From Nitrospirota bacterium (GTDB lineage Bacteria > Nitrospirota > Leptospirillia > Leptospirillales > Leptospirillaceae), in contig JAJZGM010000013.1 in the NCBI GenBank assembly GCA_021828525.1, positions 1-13,379 on the forward strand: a stretch of DNA of 13,379 nt. Direction: 5' to 3'. A program made the position numbers and the translations under genes. Below the pieces are notes generated by a model. That model saw only the letters and a program-made list of their open reading frames with translations, did not search any database and was not told the DNA's origin. The first letter of the stretch is position 1; every line of letters starts with the position of its first letter. Positions 1 to 7,182 of the stretch are shown here, one piece after another.

Positions 1-183
1 GGGGGCCGGCTCAGGGAGAGTGTCAGGCGTCAGCCCTCCCGTCCTTTCCCGAAGAGAGGCCACCGTCTCGCGACCGGGGAATGGGGCCCCATAAGGGTCG
101 ATCCCCCGAAGGAGAAGCTGGTCCCGTTTCTGGCGGCGGACCCGTTCATGTTCGCTTTGTTCAAGAGGGCCGGAGGGATGTGA
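1..183 (+). CDS. 3' end of an unidentified protein (partial, cut by window edge)
   Basis: Frame 1 is open from the first base to a TGA at 181-183 and encodes the last 60 residues of a protein. Third codon positions are strongly G/C-rich, as in the clear genes of this window, which argues that it is coding. The tail ends in a hydrophobic Phe/Pro/Ala-rich stretch (LAADPFMFALFKRAGGM). I do not recognise the family. It would be convergent with mtnA, whose stop lies 40 bases further on. The other two plus frames are less convincing: frame 2 stops at 92-94, and frame 3 runs through into the antisense of mtnA. No start is visible because the gene would begin outside the window. Confidence 0.45.
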   Translation, partial: GGRLRESVRRQPSRPFPKRGHRLATGEWGPIRVDPPKEKLVPFLAADPFMFALFKRAGGM

Positions 184-223
184 CGGGATTTTCTGGTTCA
201 ATGGTCCGATCTTTCTTTAGGGG

Positions 224-1291
224 TTATAGTTCCGCGGCCTGTCCGAGATGACGGGAGAGATCCTCCGGGGAGAAAACCCCTTTTTCGGTGATGATCGCCG
301 TGATATAGCGGGCCGGAGTGACATCGAAGGCCGGATTGAATACAGAAATTCCTTCCGGGGCCATACGCATCTCACCAGCGTGGGTGACCTCCCGGGAGGA
401 GCGCTCTTCGATCGGGATCATACTTCCGGTGGGAGTGGCAGGGTCAATCGTGGAGAACGGGGCCGCCACATAAAACGGAATCCCGTGCTCCCGGGCCAGG
501 ACGGCGAGGCCGTATGTCCCGATCTTGTTCGCTGTGTCACCGTTGGCGGCAATGCGGTCGGCCCCCACGATAACGGCGTTCACCTTTCCCTGGGCCATGA
601 CCATGGCCGCCATCGAATCGGTGATCAGTGTCACGGGAATGTTGTCAGAAGCCAGTTCATAGGCGGTAAGCCGGGCTCCCTGAAGGTAGGGGCGTGTCTC
701 GTCGGCAAAGACCTTGACAGACTTTCCGGCCTCGACCGCTCCCCGGATCACGCCCAGAGCCGTTCCGTATCCTCCGGTGGCCAGTGCCCCTGCATTGCAG
801 TGGGTAAGAACCGTCGCTGAATCCGGGAGAAGGGCCTGTCCAAAGGCGCCGATTTTCCGGTTTCGTTGGACATCGTCCTCTTTGATGGCCTGGGCTTCAA
901 GAAAAAGGGTCGCCGTCCGTTCCCCCGGTGCCAGAGAGGCCACTTCCGTCCAGAGGGGCTTCATCCGGGACAAGGCCCAGAAAAGGTTGACCGCAGTGGG
1001 GCGGGTGGCGGCGATGATCCGTTCGGTCTCCTCCATCTTTTTCCTGAATTCTTCGGGATCGGTCACCTTCTCGAGTTCCTGGGCTCCCAGTGCCATCCCG
1101 AAGGCCGCCGAAATCCCGATGGCGGGAGCTCCGCGGACAACCATCTCCCTTATGGCCTCCGCCATCTCCCTGTGGGTCCGACAGCTCACGATGACCTCTC
1201 GGGATGGCAGGAGCCGTTGATCTATGAGGTGGACTTCCGTAAATCCGTTGTCTTTTCTGACTGTCCAGATCGCTTCGACCATGTTGTCCAT
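224..1291 (-). CDS. mtnA: S-methyl-5-thioribose-1-phosphate isomerase
   Basis: This cytoplasmic enzyme isomerises 5-methylthioribose-1-phosphate to 5-methylthioribulose-1-phosphate in the methionine salvage pathway. The protein is 355 residues, the usual length for the eIF2B-alpha-like family. Family motifs appear in order: RGAPAIGI at 53-60, RPTAVN at 97-102, THCNAGALATGGYGTALG at 163-180 with the catalytic Cys at 165, DETRPYLQGARLTAYEL at 197-213, and GADRIAANGD at 243-252 with the catalytic Asp at 245. These residues match Cys160 and Asp240 of the well-studied Bacillus enzyme. The start could be ATG at 1291 or ATG at 1282 (fourth residue); neither has a strong ribosome binding site. No other methionine-salvage gene is nearby. 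It is last in a minus-strand group after a TPR protein, 73 bases downstream of that gene's stop. Confidence 0.96.
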   Translation of the reverse strand: MDNMVEAIWTVRKDNGFTEVHLIDQRLLPSREVIVSCRTHREMAEAIREMVVRGAPAIGISAAFGMALGAQELEKVTDPEEFRKKMEETERIIAATRPTAVNLFWALSRMKPLWTEVASLAPGERTATLFLEAQAIKEDDVQRNRKIGAFGQALLPDSATVLTHCNAGALATGGYGTALGVIRGAVEAGKSVKVFADETRPYLQGARLTAYELASDNIPVTLITDSMAAMVMAQGKVNAVIVGADRIAANGDTANKIGTYGLAVLAREHGIPFYVAAPFSTIDPATPTGSMIPIEERSSREVTHAGEMRMAPEGISVFNPAFDVTPARYITAIITEKGVFSPEDLSRHLGQAAEL

Positions 1292-1311
1292 TCCAGAATG
1301 AAGGGAGAATG

Positions 1312-1332
1312 CCGGAGAGCGGCAGCTCCCGG
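1312..1332 (-). promoter_or_regulatory. hairpin in the mtnA leader
   Basis: Arms CCGG-GAGC and GCTC-CCGG pair perfectly across a GGCA loop, with a single bulged A on the plus-strand left arm. This gives an 8-bp GC-rich stem about 20 bases upstream of the mtnA start. Neither side is followed by a T run, so it is a poor intrinsic terminator. It could affect translation or mRNA processing between the TPR gene and mtnA, or be incidental. Confidence 0.3.
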
Positions 1333-1364
1333 GGTTTGTTACAACTTTTCCGACCCTGGCCTCT

Positions 1365-2126
1365 CTATTTGGGAACGATGGGCGCCGCAGAGGTGGTCGC
1401 CGGTGGGGTGATGCCGTTTTTCATGAGATAGGGCTCGGATTCCGCTGCCCAGGGAGAACTCGGAAACTCTTTGACCAGCTTTTTGTAGTTGACGATCGCC
1501 AGGGCCGGCTGATTCAATGTTTCATAAATCTTTCCGATATTGAAAAGGGCCGCATCAGCCAGGATCTTCTCCGGGAAATCGATGACCTTCTGGAACATCG
1601 CCAGGGCCTGGTCGTACTGGTGTGCGGACATGAGCGTGACTCCCATGCTTTCATAGTAAAAAGGCAGAAGCTTCATGTTGCCGGCATTCATGTCCAGACC
1701 CTGGTGAAGCCAGGCCAGGGCCTTGGCGGAGTTTCCGGGGGTCTGGATGTTTTCGATCGAGGCAAGAAAAAGAGGGGCAATCCTCGCCGATTTCGTATCC
1801 TTGAATTTTTCCATGACCTCTTCGAAGAGTTTCTTGGCCTGTCCAAGTTCGGGCCCATTGCTCTGCTGGCCCCGGGAATAAAGCTGTTCTGCCTTGGTTT
1901 CGATCGCCGCCGCAGCGGCTTCTGTTTTGACCTTGTCAGAATGGATATGGTAGACCACCCCGGTTCCGATCAGGAGCACGAGCAAGATCGCACCGGCGAA
2001 TCCCCAGATATTTTTGGACGGCCCCGAGACCGAAAAAGAGGATATGGAACGGGAAGGGGAAGCAGACGGCGGAGGAGGTTCCGGAGTGCTGTCCTGAACG
2101 GGTTTTTTCCGAATTCGGTAAGCCAT
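1365..2126 (-). CDS. single-pass membrane-anchored TPR protein (YfgM-like layout)
   Basis: The predicted protein is 253 residues. A basic, Pro/Ser-rich cytoplasmic N-terminus (about 1-37) is followed by one transmembrane helix (about 39-60, with LLVLLIGTGVV) and then a mostly helical extracytoplasmic part. That part has TPR-like repeats: a Lys/Glu-rich segment (AKKLFEEVMEKF), a YDQALAMFQKV repeat, and a repeat ending ALAIVNYKKLVKEFP. The C-terminus is Pro/Thr/Ala-rich. Inner-membrane-anchored TPR proteins of this layout (YfgM/TPR_21 type) usually act in assembly or quality control of envelope proteins; that role here is inference. I chose ATG 2126 because AAGGA sits just upstream. An in-frame upstream start at 2168 would extend into the ferredoxin gene and lacks a better site. 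It lies 19 bases after the ferredoxin stop, so they are probably co-transcribed. Confidence 0.85.
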   Translation of the reverse strand: MAYRIRKKPVQDSTPEPPPPSASPSRSISSFSVSGPSKNIWGFAGAILLVLLIGTGVVYHIHSDKVKTEAAAAAIETKAEQLYSRGQQSNGPELGQAKKLFEEVMEKFKDTKSARIAPLFLASIENIQTPGNSAKALAWLHQGLDMNAGNMKLLPFYYESMGVTLMSAHQYDQALAMFQKVIDFPEKILADAALFNIGKIYETLNQPALAIVNYKKLVKEFPSSPWAAESEPYLMKNGITPPATTSAAPIVPK

Positions 2127-2145
2127 GGGGGTCCTTTCAGATGGA

Positions 2146-2460
2146 TTAGTCAGCGTTTTCCAGAACAAAGAAAAGATTTTCGGGAAGCGGAGGTTGTCCT
2201 TCCCGAATCTGATCCAACAGTTTCACCGTCCGGCTGGTGTTCATATCAGAAAACCAGCAGCCTTCCGGATAGAGAGCGGCCATTGGACCGGACTCGCACT
2301 GTTTGAGACAGCCCATCTTGGTGACAAGAAGCGTCGAGAGGTCCGGTGACTGGTCACGGATGTTCTGGGCGAGAATTTTCAGGTCTTCGCTGCCTTTTCC
2401 CATGCACTTGTTACCGGTGCAAAAGAGAAGGTGATGGTCGACCGGTATCTTTTTTTTCAT
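2146..2460 (-). CDS. thioredoxin-like [2Fe-2S] ferredoxin (NuoE C-domain type)
   Basis: This 104-residue protein carries the four-cysteine pattern of the thioredoxin-like [2Fe-2S] ferredoxin family. FCTGNKC gives Cys14 and Cys19 (C-x4-C), and MGCLKQCESGP gives Cys51 and Cys55 (C-x3-C). The following MAALYPEGCWF resembles the conserved GP-x-x-x-YPEG-x-W/Y stretch of the family. It matches the C-terminal cluster domain of NuoE/HoxE without the N-terminal helical domain. Its probable job is one-electron transfer to or from the NuoF-like flavoprotein encoded 40 bases upstream. The start ATG 2460 has GAGG just upstream. The gene sits between the NuoF-like gene and the TPR gene, most likely in one operon. 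Family assignment is firm; the partner is inferred from context. Confidence 0.92.
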   Translation of the reverse strand: MKKKIPVDHHLLFCTGNKCMGKGSEDLKILAQNIRDQSPDLSTLLVTKMGCLKQCESGPMAALYPEGCWFSDMNTSRTVKLLDQIREGQPPLPENLFFVLENAD

Positions 2461-2500
2461 AAGGCCTCATGTCAGTCTCTGGAAAAATGTTTGCAAGGGC

Positions 2501-3826
2501 CTAACCGACAAAGCGGTCGTAATGCCAGCAAGGGATGCGCTCGCCTTCTGGACGGACTCCCTTTCCAAGGTGAGCCTCGAGAAGGGCAGGGAAGTGCTGG
2601 AGAAGGGATTGGACCATATAGGCAGAAGCTGTGATCAGCCCACAGTTTCCCCGGCCCTTGATCATCTCGGCCACCCTCCGAATCCTGTCGAGGGTCTGCA
2701 AAGAGCCCTTACCTGCCTCGACCTCTTCGAGGAGTCCGTGCAGAGACTCCGTTCCCAGACGACAGGGAGGGCACTGTCCACACGACCCCTTTTCATAAAA
2801 AAGGGCAAATTCCCGGGAGGTGGCTACCGGACAGTCTCCCGATCCCAGCACGATGATCCCTGCCGATCCGAGGCCCGTTCCCTTGGCACGGAGAGCATCA
2901 TATTCCAGAGGGGTATCGATTTCCTTTGCCGTCAGAATGCCAAAGGAGGGGCCTCCCGTAAAAAAGCACTGAAAGTTTTCCCCTGGAAGGGGACCTCCGG
3001 CATAGTCTTCCAGCAGTCGGCGGAGAGGAAATCCTAACGGAAGCTCCACGAGAACGGGCCGGACCACGGACCCCGAAACGGAGAAAATCATGGTTCCCGG
3101 GCTCTTCTGGGTTCCCCTCTCCCGGAACCGGGAAGGACCGTCGGCCAGAATCCTGGCGACATGGGCGTAGGTCTCGACATTGTTGACGACCGTAGGCTTC
3201 CGGAAAAGTCCCATTTCGGTAGGATAAAAGGGGGGTTTGGGCCGGGGCCGGGGGGGCCTCCCCTCAAGGGCCTCGAGAAGAGCTGTTTCCTCGCCGGCAA
3301 TGTAGGCCGCCGGTCCGATAAAAATCACGATATCAAGAGAAAATCCCGTCCCCAGGATGTTATTTCCGAGAAGTCCGGCTGAGAGAGCCTCCCGCCTGGC
3401 GTTCTGAAGAAGGCTGACACCTTCCGGAAAGCTTTCCTTTACGAAGAGATAGGCTTGGGAAGCTCCGACGGCATACGAAGCGAGGATCATTCCCTCCAGG
3501 ATCTGGTGGGGGGAGCGGGAGATCAGAAAGTGATCCTTGTGACTTCCGGGTTCGCCTTCGCTTCCATTGGCGACAACATAGCGGACAGGAACGCGGTGGT
3601 TTGCGACCTTTTCCCATTTGAGGGCGGTCGGGAAACCTGAACCTCCCCGTCCCCGGAGACCAGAGCTCTTGACCTCCTCGATCACATCGGAGGGGGAAAG
3701 TCCGGAGAGGGCGCGTCTCAGACCACGGTACCCACCAGCCTTTTCATAGGATGAAAGGGAGGGATCCCTGATCAGGTCTGATCTTGTCAAAACCGGATCG
3801 GGCCCCTCCATGAAAAACATATCCAT
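2501..3826 (-). CDS. NuoF-like FMN/[4Fe-4S] NAD(P)H-oxidoreductase subunit
   Basis: This is a flavoprotein of the NuoF/HoxF/FdhB family, which moves electrons between NAD(P)H, FMN and a [4Fe-4S] cluster. Residues are numbered from the longest in-frame start. The glycine-rich FMN loop GRGGSGFPTALKW is at 61-73. ANGSEGEPGSHKD at 88-100 corresponds to the NADH-binding E-x-E-P-G segment, followed by PHQILEGMI. AYIAGEETALLEALEG lies at 176-191 and KPTVVNNVET at 212-221. An SLBB-like part follows. The cluster ligands are SCGQCPPCRLGT (Cys351, 354, 357) and Cys397 in GNCGLI. ATG 3826 is preferred because AAGGG lies 7 bases upstream; an upstream TTG at 3832 is badly spaced. The protein resembles stand-alone NuoF homologues more than the complex I subunit, since no nuoE, nuoG or membrane subunit is nearby. 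It begins a group with the ferredoxin gene. Confidence 0.9.
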   Translation of the reverse strand: MDMFFMEGPDPVLTRSDLIRDPSLSSYEKAGGYRGLRRALSGLSPSDVIEEVKSSGLRGRGGSGFPTALKWEKVANHRVPVRYVVANGSEGEPGSHKDHFLISRSPHQILEGMILASYAVGASQAYLFVKESFPEGVSLLQNARREALSAGLLGNNILGTGFSLDIVIFIGPAAYIAGEETALLEALEGRPPRPRPKPPFYPTEMGLFRKPTVVNNVETYAHVARILADGPSRFRERGTQKSPGTMIFSVSGSVVRPVLVELPLGFPLRRLLEDYAGGPLPGENFQCFFTGGPSFGILTAKEIDTPLEYDALRAKGTGLGSAGIIVLGSGDCPVATSREFALFYEKGSCGQCPPCRLGTESLHGLLEEVEAGKGSLQTLDRIRRVAEMIKGRGNCGLITASAYMVQSLLQHFPALLEAHLGKGVRPEGERIPCWHYDRFVG

Positions 3827-3846
3827 CGTCAAACCCTTACCTATTG

Positions 3847-3874
3847 GGGTCGGAGTCGGACCCGATATTTCGGG
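3847..3874 (-). repeat. two overlapping inverted repeats in the NuoF-like gene leader
   Basis: On the plus strand GGGTC (3847-3851) pairs with GACCC (3859-3863), and CCCGA (3861-3865) pairs with TCGGG (3870-3874) around a TATT loop. The two hairpins share CCC 3861-3863, so they cannot form together. They lie between the putative promoter and the ribosome binding site of the NuoF-like gene. They could be an RNA switch-like element or protein-binding sites, or may be chance in GC-rich sequence. Confidence 0.3.
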
Positions 3875-3895
3875 AGGCTAAGGAATAAAATCCCC

Positions 3896-3924
3896 TTTAA
3901 AATCCGATGGATGAAACCCATCAA
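3896..3924 (-). promoter_or_regulatory. putative sigma-70-type promoter for the NuoF-like gene group
   Basis: On the minus strand, TTGATG (3924-3919) and TTTAAA (3901-3896) are separated by exactly 17 bases, each matching the consensus at four of six positions. It lies in the 110-base gap between purK and the NuoF-like gene, the largest gap in the minus-strand run, so a new transcript starting here is reasonable. A short inverted repeat, GATGG (3906-3910) with CCATC (3918-3922), overlaps the spacer and -35. It might be an operator or a weak terminator stem behind purK. Confidence 0.35.
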
Positions 3925-3936
3925 AACTAAATGATT

Positions 3937-5121
3937 TTACTGCAGATGCATATTTTTTTCAACCGTTTCCTGCGCGGATTCTTGCTGTGAAACGGCCCCG
4001 GAAAGGGTCGCCAGCATTGAACGGGCGATGTGGGTTGCCTCGTGGACCGTGTTCCCGAGAACGGTAAAATGGCCCATTTTCCGCCCTGGTCGGGGATTTG
4101 TTTTCCCGTAAAGATAAAGTTTTGCCGAAGGGTGGGACAGGATAGTCTGAAGTGGGGGAGGAGAATTTTCCAGCCAGAGATCACCCAGAAGATTCCCCAT
4201 CGCACAGGGGGAGAGGAGAAGGGTTGAGGCCAGCGGAAGACCGGTAAGGGCGCGGACATGCTGATCGAACTGGCTCGCCACACAACCGTCAATGGTATAG
4301 TGACCGCTGTTGTGGGGCCGCGGAGCCAGTTCATTAACATAAAGGCGGCCTTGATCGGCCAGAAAAAATTCGACTGAAAGAACCCCTGTATACTCGAGCC
4401 TTTTGGCAATGTTTTCGGCGACGGCCCTGATCTTTTCTGCGAGGTCCGCCGAAATCCCTGCGGGGACAGCCGAGATATGGAGAATCCCCGATTCATGGAT
4501 GTTTTCAGCCACAGGATAGATGGCGGTCTGACCATCCTGTCCGCGGGCCAGGACGACAGAGAATTCAGCCTTGAGGTCGAGTTTTTTTTCAAGGACGAAG
4601 GGACCGCTCCTGTCTCCGATCAAACGGGATATCTCCTCCGGGGAGGAGACCACCCATTGCCCCTTTCCATCGTAGCCTTCCCGGCTCGCCTTGAGAATCC
4701 CGGGCAGCATGGGAACCAATGAATCCGGCGAGGGAATCTTCCCATCTTTGATCACAAGAAATGGGGCTGTCTCGAATCCCTGCTCCCTGAGAAATGTTTT
4801 TTCCAGAATCCGGTCCTGACATGTTTCGACTGATCGGGAGGAAGGACGAACTGTAAGAGATTTTTCGAGAAAGGCGAGGGAGGTGGCGGGAACATTTTCA
4901 AATTCGGTTGTCACCGCATGACAGGTTGTTGTGAGTTCGGAGAGAATCTCCGGATCCTTATAGGACCCCACAAATTTACGATCGGCCACCCCGAAGGCGG
5001 GTGAATGGGGATCCGGATCGACGACGGTCGTCAGGTAACCCATTCTCCGGGCCGCCAGTGCAAACATCAGCCCAAGCTGTCCTCCCCCGAGGACACCTAG
5101 CATGCTTCCAGGCAGCAACAC
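3937..5121 (-). CDS. purK: N5-carboxyaminoimidazole ribonucleotide synthase
   Basis: This ATP-grasp enzyme of de novo purine synthesis makes N5-CAIR from AIR, bicarbonate and ATP; the product passes to PurE. The protein is 394 residues, normal for the family. The N-terminal GVLGGGQLGLMFALAARRMGY (starting at residue 9) is the PurK opening. FENVP lies at 74-78, the ATP-grasp loop GYDGKGQWVV at 149-158, and NELAPRPHNSGHYTIDGC at 263-280. The C-terminal YGKTNPRPGRKMGHFTV is at 338-354. The most likely start is GTG 5121, because GAGGG lies about 9 bases upstream and overlaps the purE stop. ATG 5103 is an alternative that would remove six residues. It lies 12 bases after purE and is very probably translated from the same message. 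Confidence 0.97.
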   Translation of the reverse strand: MLLPGSMLGVLGGGQLGLMFALAARRMGYLTTVVDPDPHSPAFGVADRKFVGSYKDPEILSELTTTCHAVTTEFENVPATSLAFLEKSLTVRPSSRSVETCQDRILEKTFLREQGFETAPFLVIKDGKIPSPDSLVPMLPGILKASREGYDGKGQWVVSSPEEISRLIGDRSGPFVLEKKLDLKAEFSVVLARGQDGQTAIYPVAENIHESGILHISAVPAGISADLAEKIRAVAENIAKRLEYTGVLSVEFFLADQGRLYVNELAPRPHNSGHYTIDGCVASQFDQHVRALTGLPLASTLLLSPCAMGNLLGDLWLENSPPPLQTILSHPSAKLYLYGKTNPRPGRKMGHFTVLGNTVHEATHIARSMLATLSGAVSQQESAQETVEKNMHLQ

Positions 5122-5133
5122 AGCGAAAGACCC

Positions 5134-5625
5134 TCAGGCCGGCGGAAGGGTCATTCCGTGGACTTTTTCCACAAGACCTTCCCGATATTTCTGGATTCTC
5201 TCAAGAAGTCTGGCGTCGGAAACGGCCAGAAGGGAAACGGAAAAAAGACCGGCGTTTGCCGCCCCGGCCTTGCCGATCGCAAAGGTGGCCACAGGGATTC
5301 CCTTCGGCATCTGGACGATGGAGTAAAGGGAATCAATTCCGCCGAGGTGGAGGGAGGGAACCGGGACCCCAAGGACGGGAAGGGGGGTCAGGGAGGCCAC
5401 CATACCGGGAAGATGGGCCGCTCCGCCGGCTCCGGCGATGATGACTCTTATTCCTCGGCTCTCGGCCGTCTGGGCATATTCCACCATCTCGAGAGGAGTC
5501 CTGTGGGCCGAAACAACCCGACATTCATGGGGAACGGAAAACTCTTCAAGAATTTCAGAAGCATGCCTCATCGTTTCCCAATCACTCTGGCTTCCCATGA
5601 TGATTCCGACGACGGGAGGGGTCAT
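5134..5625 (-). CDS. purE: N5-carboxyaminoimidazole ribonucleotide mutase
   Basis: This is a class I PurE, which converts N5-CAIR to CAIR and pairs with PurK encoded next. The predicted protein is 163 residues, the usual bacterial size. Motifs from the N-terminus are IIMGSQSDWETM at 8-19, VVSAHRTP at 37-44 with the catalytic His41, AGAGGAAHLPGM at 67-78, and the GIDSLYSIVQMPKGIPVATFAI segment. The GAANAGLFS segment follows. ATG 5625 overlaps the stop of the upstream DsbA-like gene as ATGA, so translation is probably coupled. The reading frame stays open upstream to about 5979, but that extension lies antisense-free inside the neighbouring gene and has no PurE-like content. Because PurK is present, PurE most likely acts as the N5-CAIR mutase and not as a class II AIR carboxylase. 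Confidence 0.97.
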   Translation of the reverse strand: MTPPVVGIIMGSQSDWETMRHASEILEEFSVPHECRVVSAHRTPLEMVEYAQTAESRGIRVIIAGAGGAAHLPGMVASLTPLPVLGVPVPSLHLGGIDSLYSIVQMPKGIPVATFAIGKAGAANAGLFSVSLLAVSDARLLERIQKYREGLVEKVHGMTLPPA

Positions 5626-6263
5626 GAGGCCTCCCGAATCAGGGATTCCCCGGCAAGGATGAAAAGGTCCGGATTCCGGAGGCCACCAATGAAAACCCTG
5701 TCCCCTTCGGAGTTTGTCATGATCAGGGTCGGACGGACAGTCACCCCTTCCGACCGGGCCTTCTCCTGATCCTCTGAGAGTGCTGCCATCGCAGCTCCGG
5801 AGCGAAGGAACTCTTCGAGTCTCCCTCTGTCGAGGCCGAGCGCGATGGCTGTTTCGAGGAGAACATCCGGATTTCCGATATTGCGGCCTTCGAGAAAGGC
5901 AAGCTCCCTGAGACGTGACAGGAAGGTTCCCCCTTTTACGGGATCCGCAAGAAGTGCCGCTTCCGCAAAGAGGCAGCATTCCTCGCTCGATTGCGGGGCC
6001 TGACCGGTCTCCCAGACCTTGGGACTCATGGTGACTCCGGTAGCCCGGGACACCTTCCCTATTCTGGGGGCAAATTCCTGTTGTTTGGTCATTCCATGGT
6101 GTTTAAGAAACTCATCAATATTCCGGTAAAGGGGAAGAAGACGATAGCGGAATGAGAGGCGTTCCCCGAAATGCCGACGAAATATTCCAATGGGGCCTTC
6201 GGCCGCATAGCTCCAGGAACAGAACGGATCAGTGTACCAATCAGCAAAGAGGAGAGGTTCCAT
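5622..6263 (-). CDS. DsbA/FrnE-like thioredoxin-fold protein with a CSWS active site
   Basis: The predicted protein is 213 residues with the DsbA/FrnE/GST-kappa-like layout: an N-terminal beta strand leads to YTDPFCSWSYAAEGP, where the active-site Cys is at 15. A helical insertion follows, and then VTVRPTLIM, which is the cis-proline loop near the C-terminus. The usual CxxC is C-S-W-S, so the resolving cysteine is missing and only one thiol remains at the active site. A CC pair occurs in the helical part (SSEECC). There is no signal peptide, so a cytoplasmic location is likely. The function might be glutathione-dependent isomerase, thiol oxidoreductase or adaptor-like; I cannot choose. ATG 6263 follows the upstream TPR gene's stop by one base and has GGGAGGG upstream. 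It overlaps purE by ATGA. Confidence 0.85.
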   Translation of the reverse strand: MEPLLFADWYTDPFCSWSYAAEGPIGIFRRHFGERLSFRYRLLPLYRNIDEFLKHHGMTKQQEFAPRIGKVSRATGVTMSPKVWETGQAPQSSEECCLFAEAALLADPVKGGTFLSRLRELAFLEGRNIGNPDVLLETAIALGLDRGRLEEFLRSGAAMAALSEDQEKARSEGVTVRPTLIMTNSEGDRVFIGGLRNPDLFILAGESLIREAS

Positions 6264-6264
6264 C

Positions 6265-7137
6265 TTATTTTTTCCCTCCCTGATTCTGTATGGAAGGTTG
6301 TTCCCCCTGGCCTTCAAGATGCTTGACCTTTTTCAGCAGCTCTTCAGCCTTGAGAATATAATTTTTAGCGTCTTCATTGGAAGGGTCTATGGACAGGGCC
6401 ATCTCCCACAACCGGATGGCCTTGGGAAGATGCTGGTGCCGGTAGGCCACCAATCCGCGAGATACCAGTGTATCCCGAATGGCCAGTGTCCGCTTTTTCA
6501 GGGATATCGCGCTTTTGTTTGCCGGATCGGCGTTAAGGGCCTGGTTGGCAAGATTGAGGGAGGCACGGTATCGATGTTGCCAGTACCTCCTGAATCCCCA
6601 GTGGCTATAGGCCACCGATATTGTCGGAAGAAAAGAGGTCCGCTTGAAAGGCTGCAAAAGCTTCATCGTCCGGACCGCAAGCTTTTCCTGATCCGTATGG
6701 ATCTCATGGTGAAGAACCCACGACAGGGTCCCGGGAGGAATTTCGAGAAGAAGACTTGTATACCTCTCCGGACTCTTCTCCTTAAGGGCAAGGAGGAGGT
6801 TCAGCGCTTCGGCTCTATGACCATCCGAAAAATTTGCCCGGATTGTATCGCTTTGGCGATCGAGACTCCATTGCCGGATCAGATTGAGGAGGGCTTCCCG
6901 GTCCTGCTTGTTCCGGATGGTTCTGGCAAGAAGCTGGGCCTTCTTTTCCTGCCCGAGGAGAAGGGCTCTGACGGCTTTGGAGGCCTGAGTGTCGATCAGG
7001 ATTTTCCGGGGAGGAGGAGGCGGCGGCGGGGGATTTTCGGGAAGCGGGGCGGAGACGCACCCTGACGAGATAAGAAAAAAAAGGAAGGAAAAGGTGAAAA
7101 CAGGCCCGATCTTTTGTCGGACAAAGAAAAATATCAT
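6265..7137 (-). CDS. proline-rich TPR lipoprotein
   Basis: The predicted protein is 290 residues. The N-terminus is a hydrophobic signal sequence rich in Phe and ends in a lipobox-like LISSGC with Cys27. This is followed by a run of eight prolines (about 36-43) that probably acts as a stiff linker. The rest is helical and ends in TPR-like repeats (ASLNLANQALNADPANKSA, and LPKAIRLWEMALSIDPSNEDA). It is probably a lipid-anchored envelope protein that serves as a binding scaffold; the partner is unknown. The ATG at 7137 has no good ribosome binding site, and TTG codons at 7161 and 7158 are possible but no better supported. It follows the cyclase gene by 45 bases and precedes the DsbA-like gene by one base, so the three are probably co-transcribed. 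Confidence 0.82.
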   Translation of the reverse strand: MIFFFVRQKIGPVFTFSFLFFLISSGCVSAPLPENPPPPPPPPRKILIDTQASKAVRALLLGQEKKAQLLARTIRNKQDREALLNLIRQWSLDRQSDTIRANFSDGHRAEALNLLLALKEKSPERYTSLLLEIPPGTLSWVLHHEIHTDQEKLAVRTMKLLQPFKRTSFLPTISVAYSHWGFRRYWQHRYRASLNLANQALNADPANKSAISLKKRTLAIRDTLVSRGLVAYRHQHLPKAIRLWEMALSIDPSNEDAKNYILKAEELLKKVKHLEGQGEQPSIQNQGGKK

Positions 7138-7182
7138 TTGTGAATGGATATATTTCAACAAGGAGTTTTTCTTTCTCTTAAC

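Noticed and set aside
1292..1364. SAM or other known riboswitch upstream of mtnA
   Set aside because: The gap is only 73 bases and shows one hairpin, too small and without the multi-helix core of known SAM riboswitches.
248..1411. Plus-strand open frames across the mtnA region
   Set aside because: They are antisense to mtnA, whose motifs are unmistakable, and their translations show low-complexity Arg/Gly/Pro-rich content with no domain pattern.
2127..2168. Longer start for the membrane TPR protein at 2168
   Set aside because: It would overlap the ferredoxin gene's end and add a non-family leader, while ATG 2126 has a good ribosome binding site and a sensible basic N-terminus.
5626..5979. 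N-terminal extension of the PurE reading frame
   Set aside because: The extra residues are Arg/Ser/Gly-rich and lie over the DsbA-like gene on the same strand in another frame. ATG 5625 with its ATGA overlap gives a normal PurE length.
7003..7030. GGA/GGC-rich tract as a microsatellite or recombination element
   Set aside because: It is simply the codons for eight prolines in the lipoprotein linker on the minus strand, with mixed codons.
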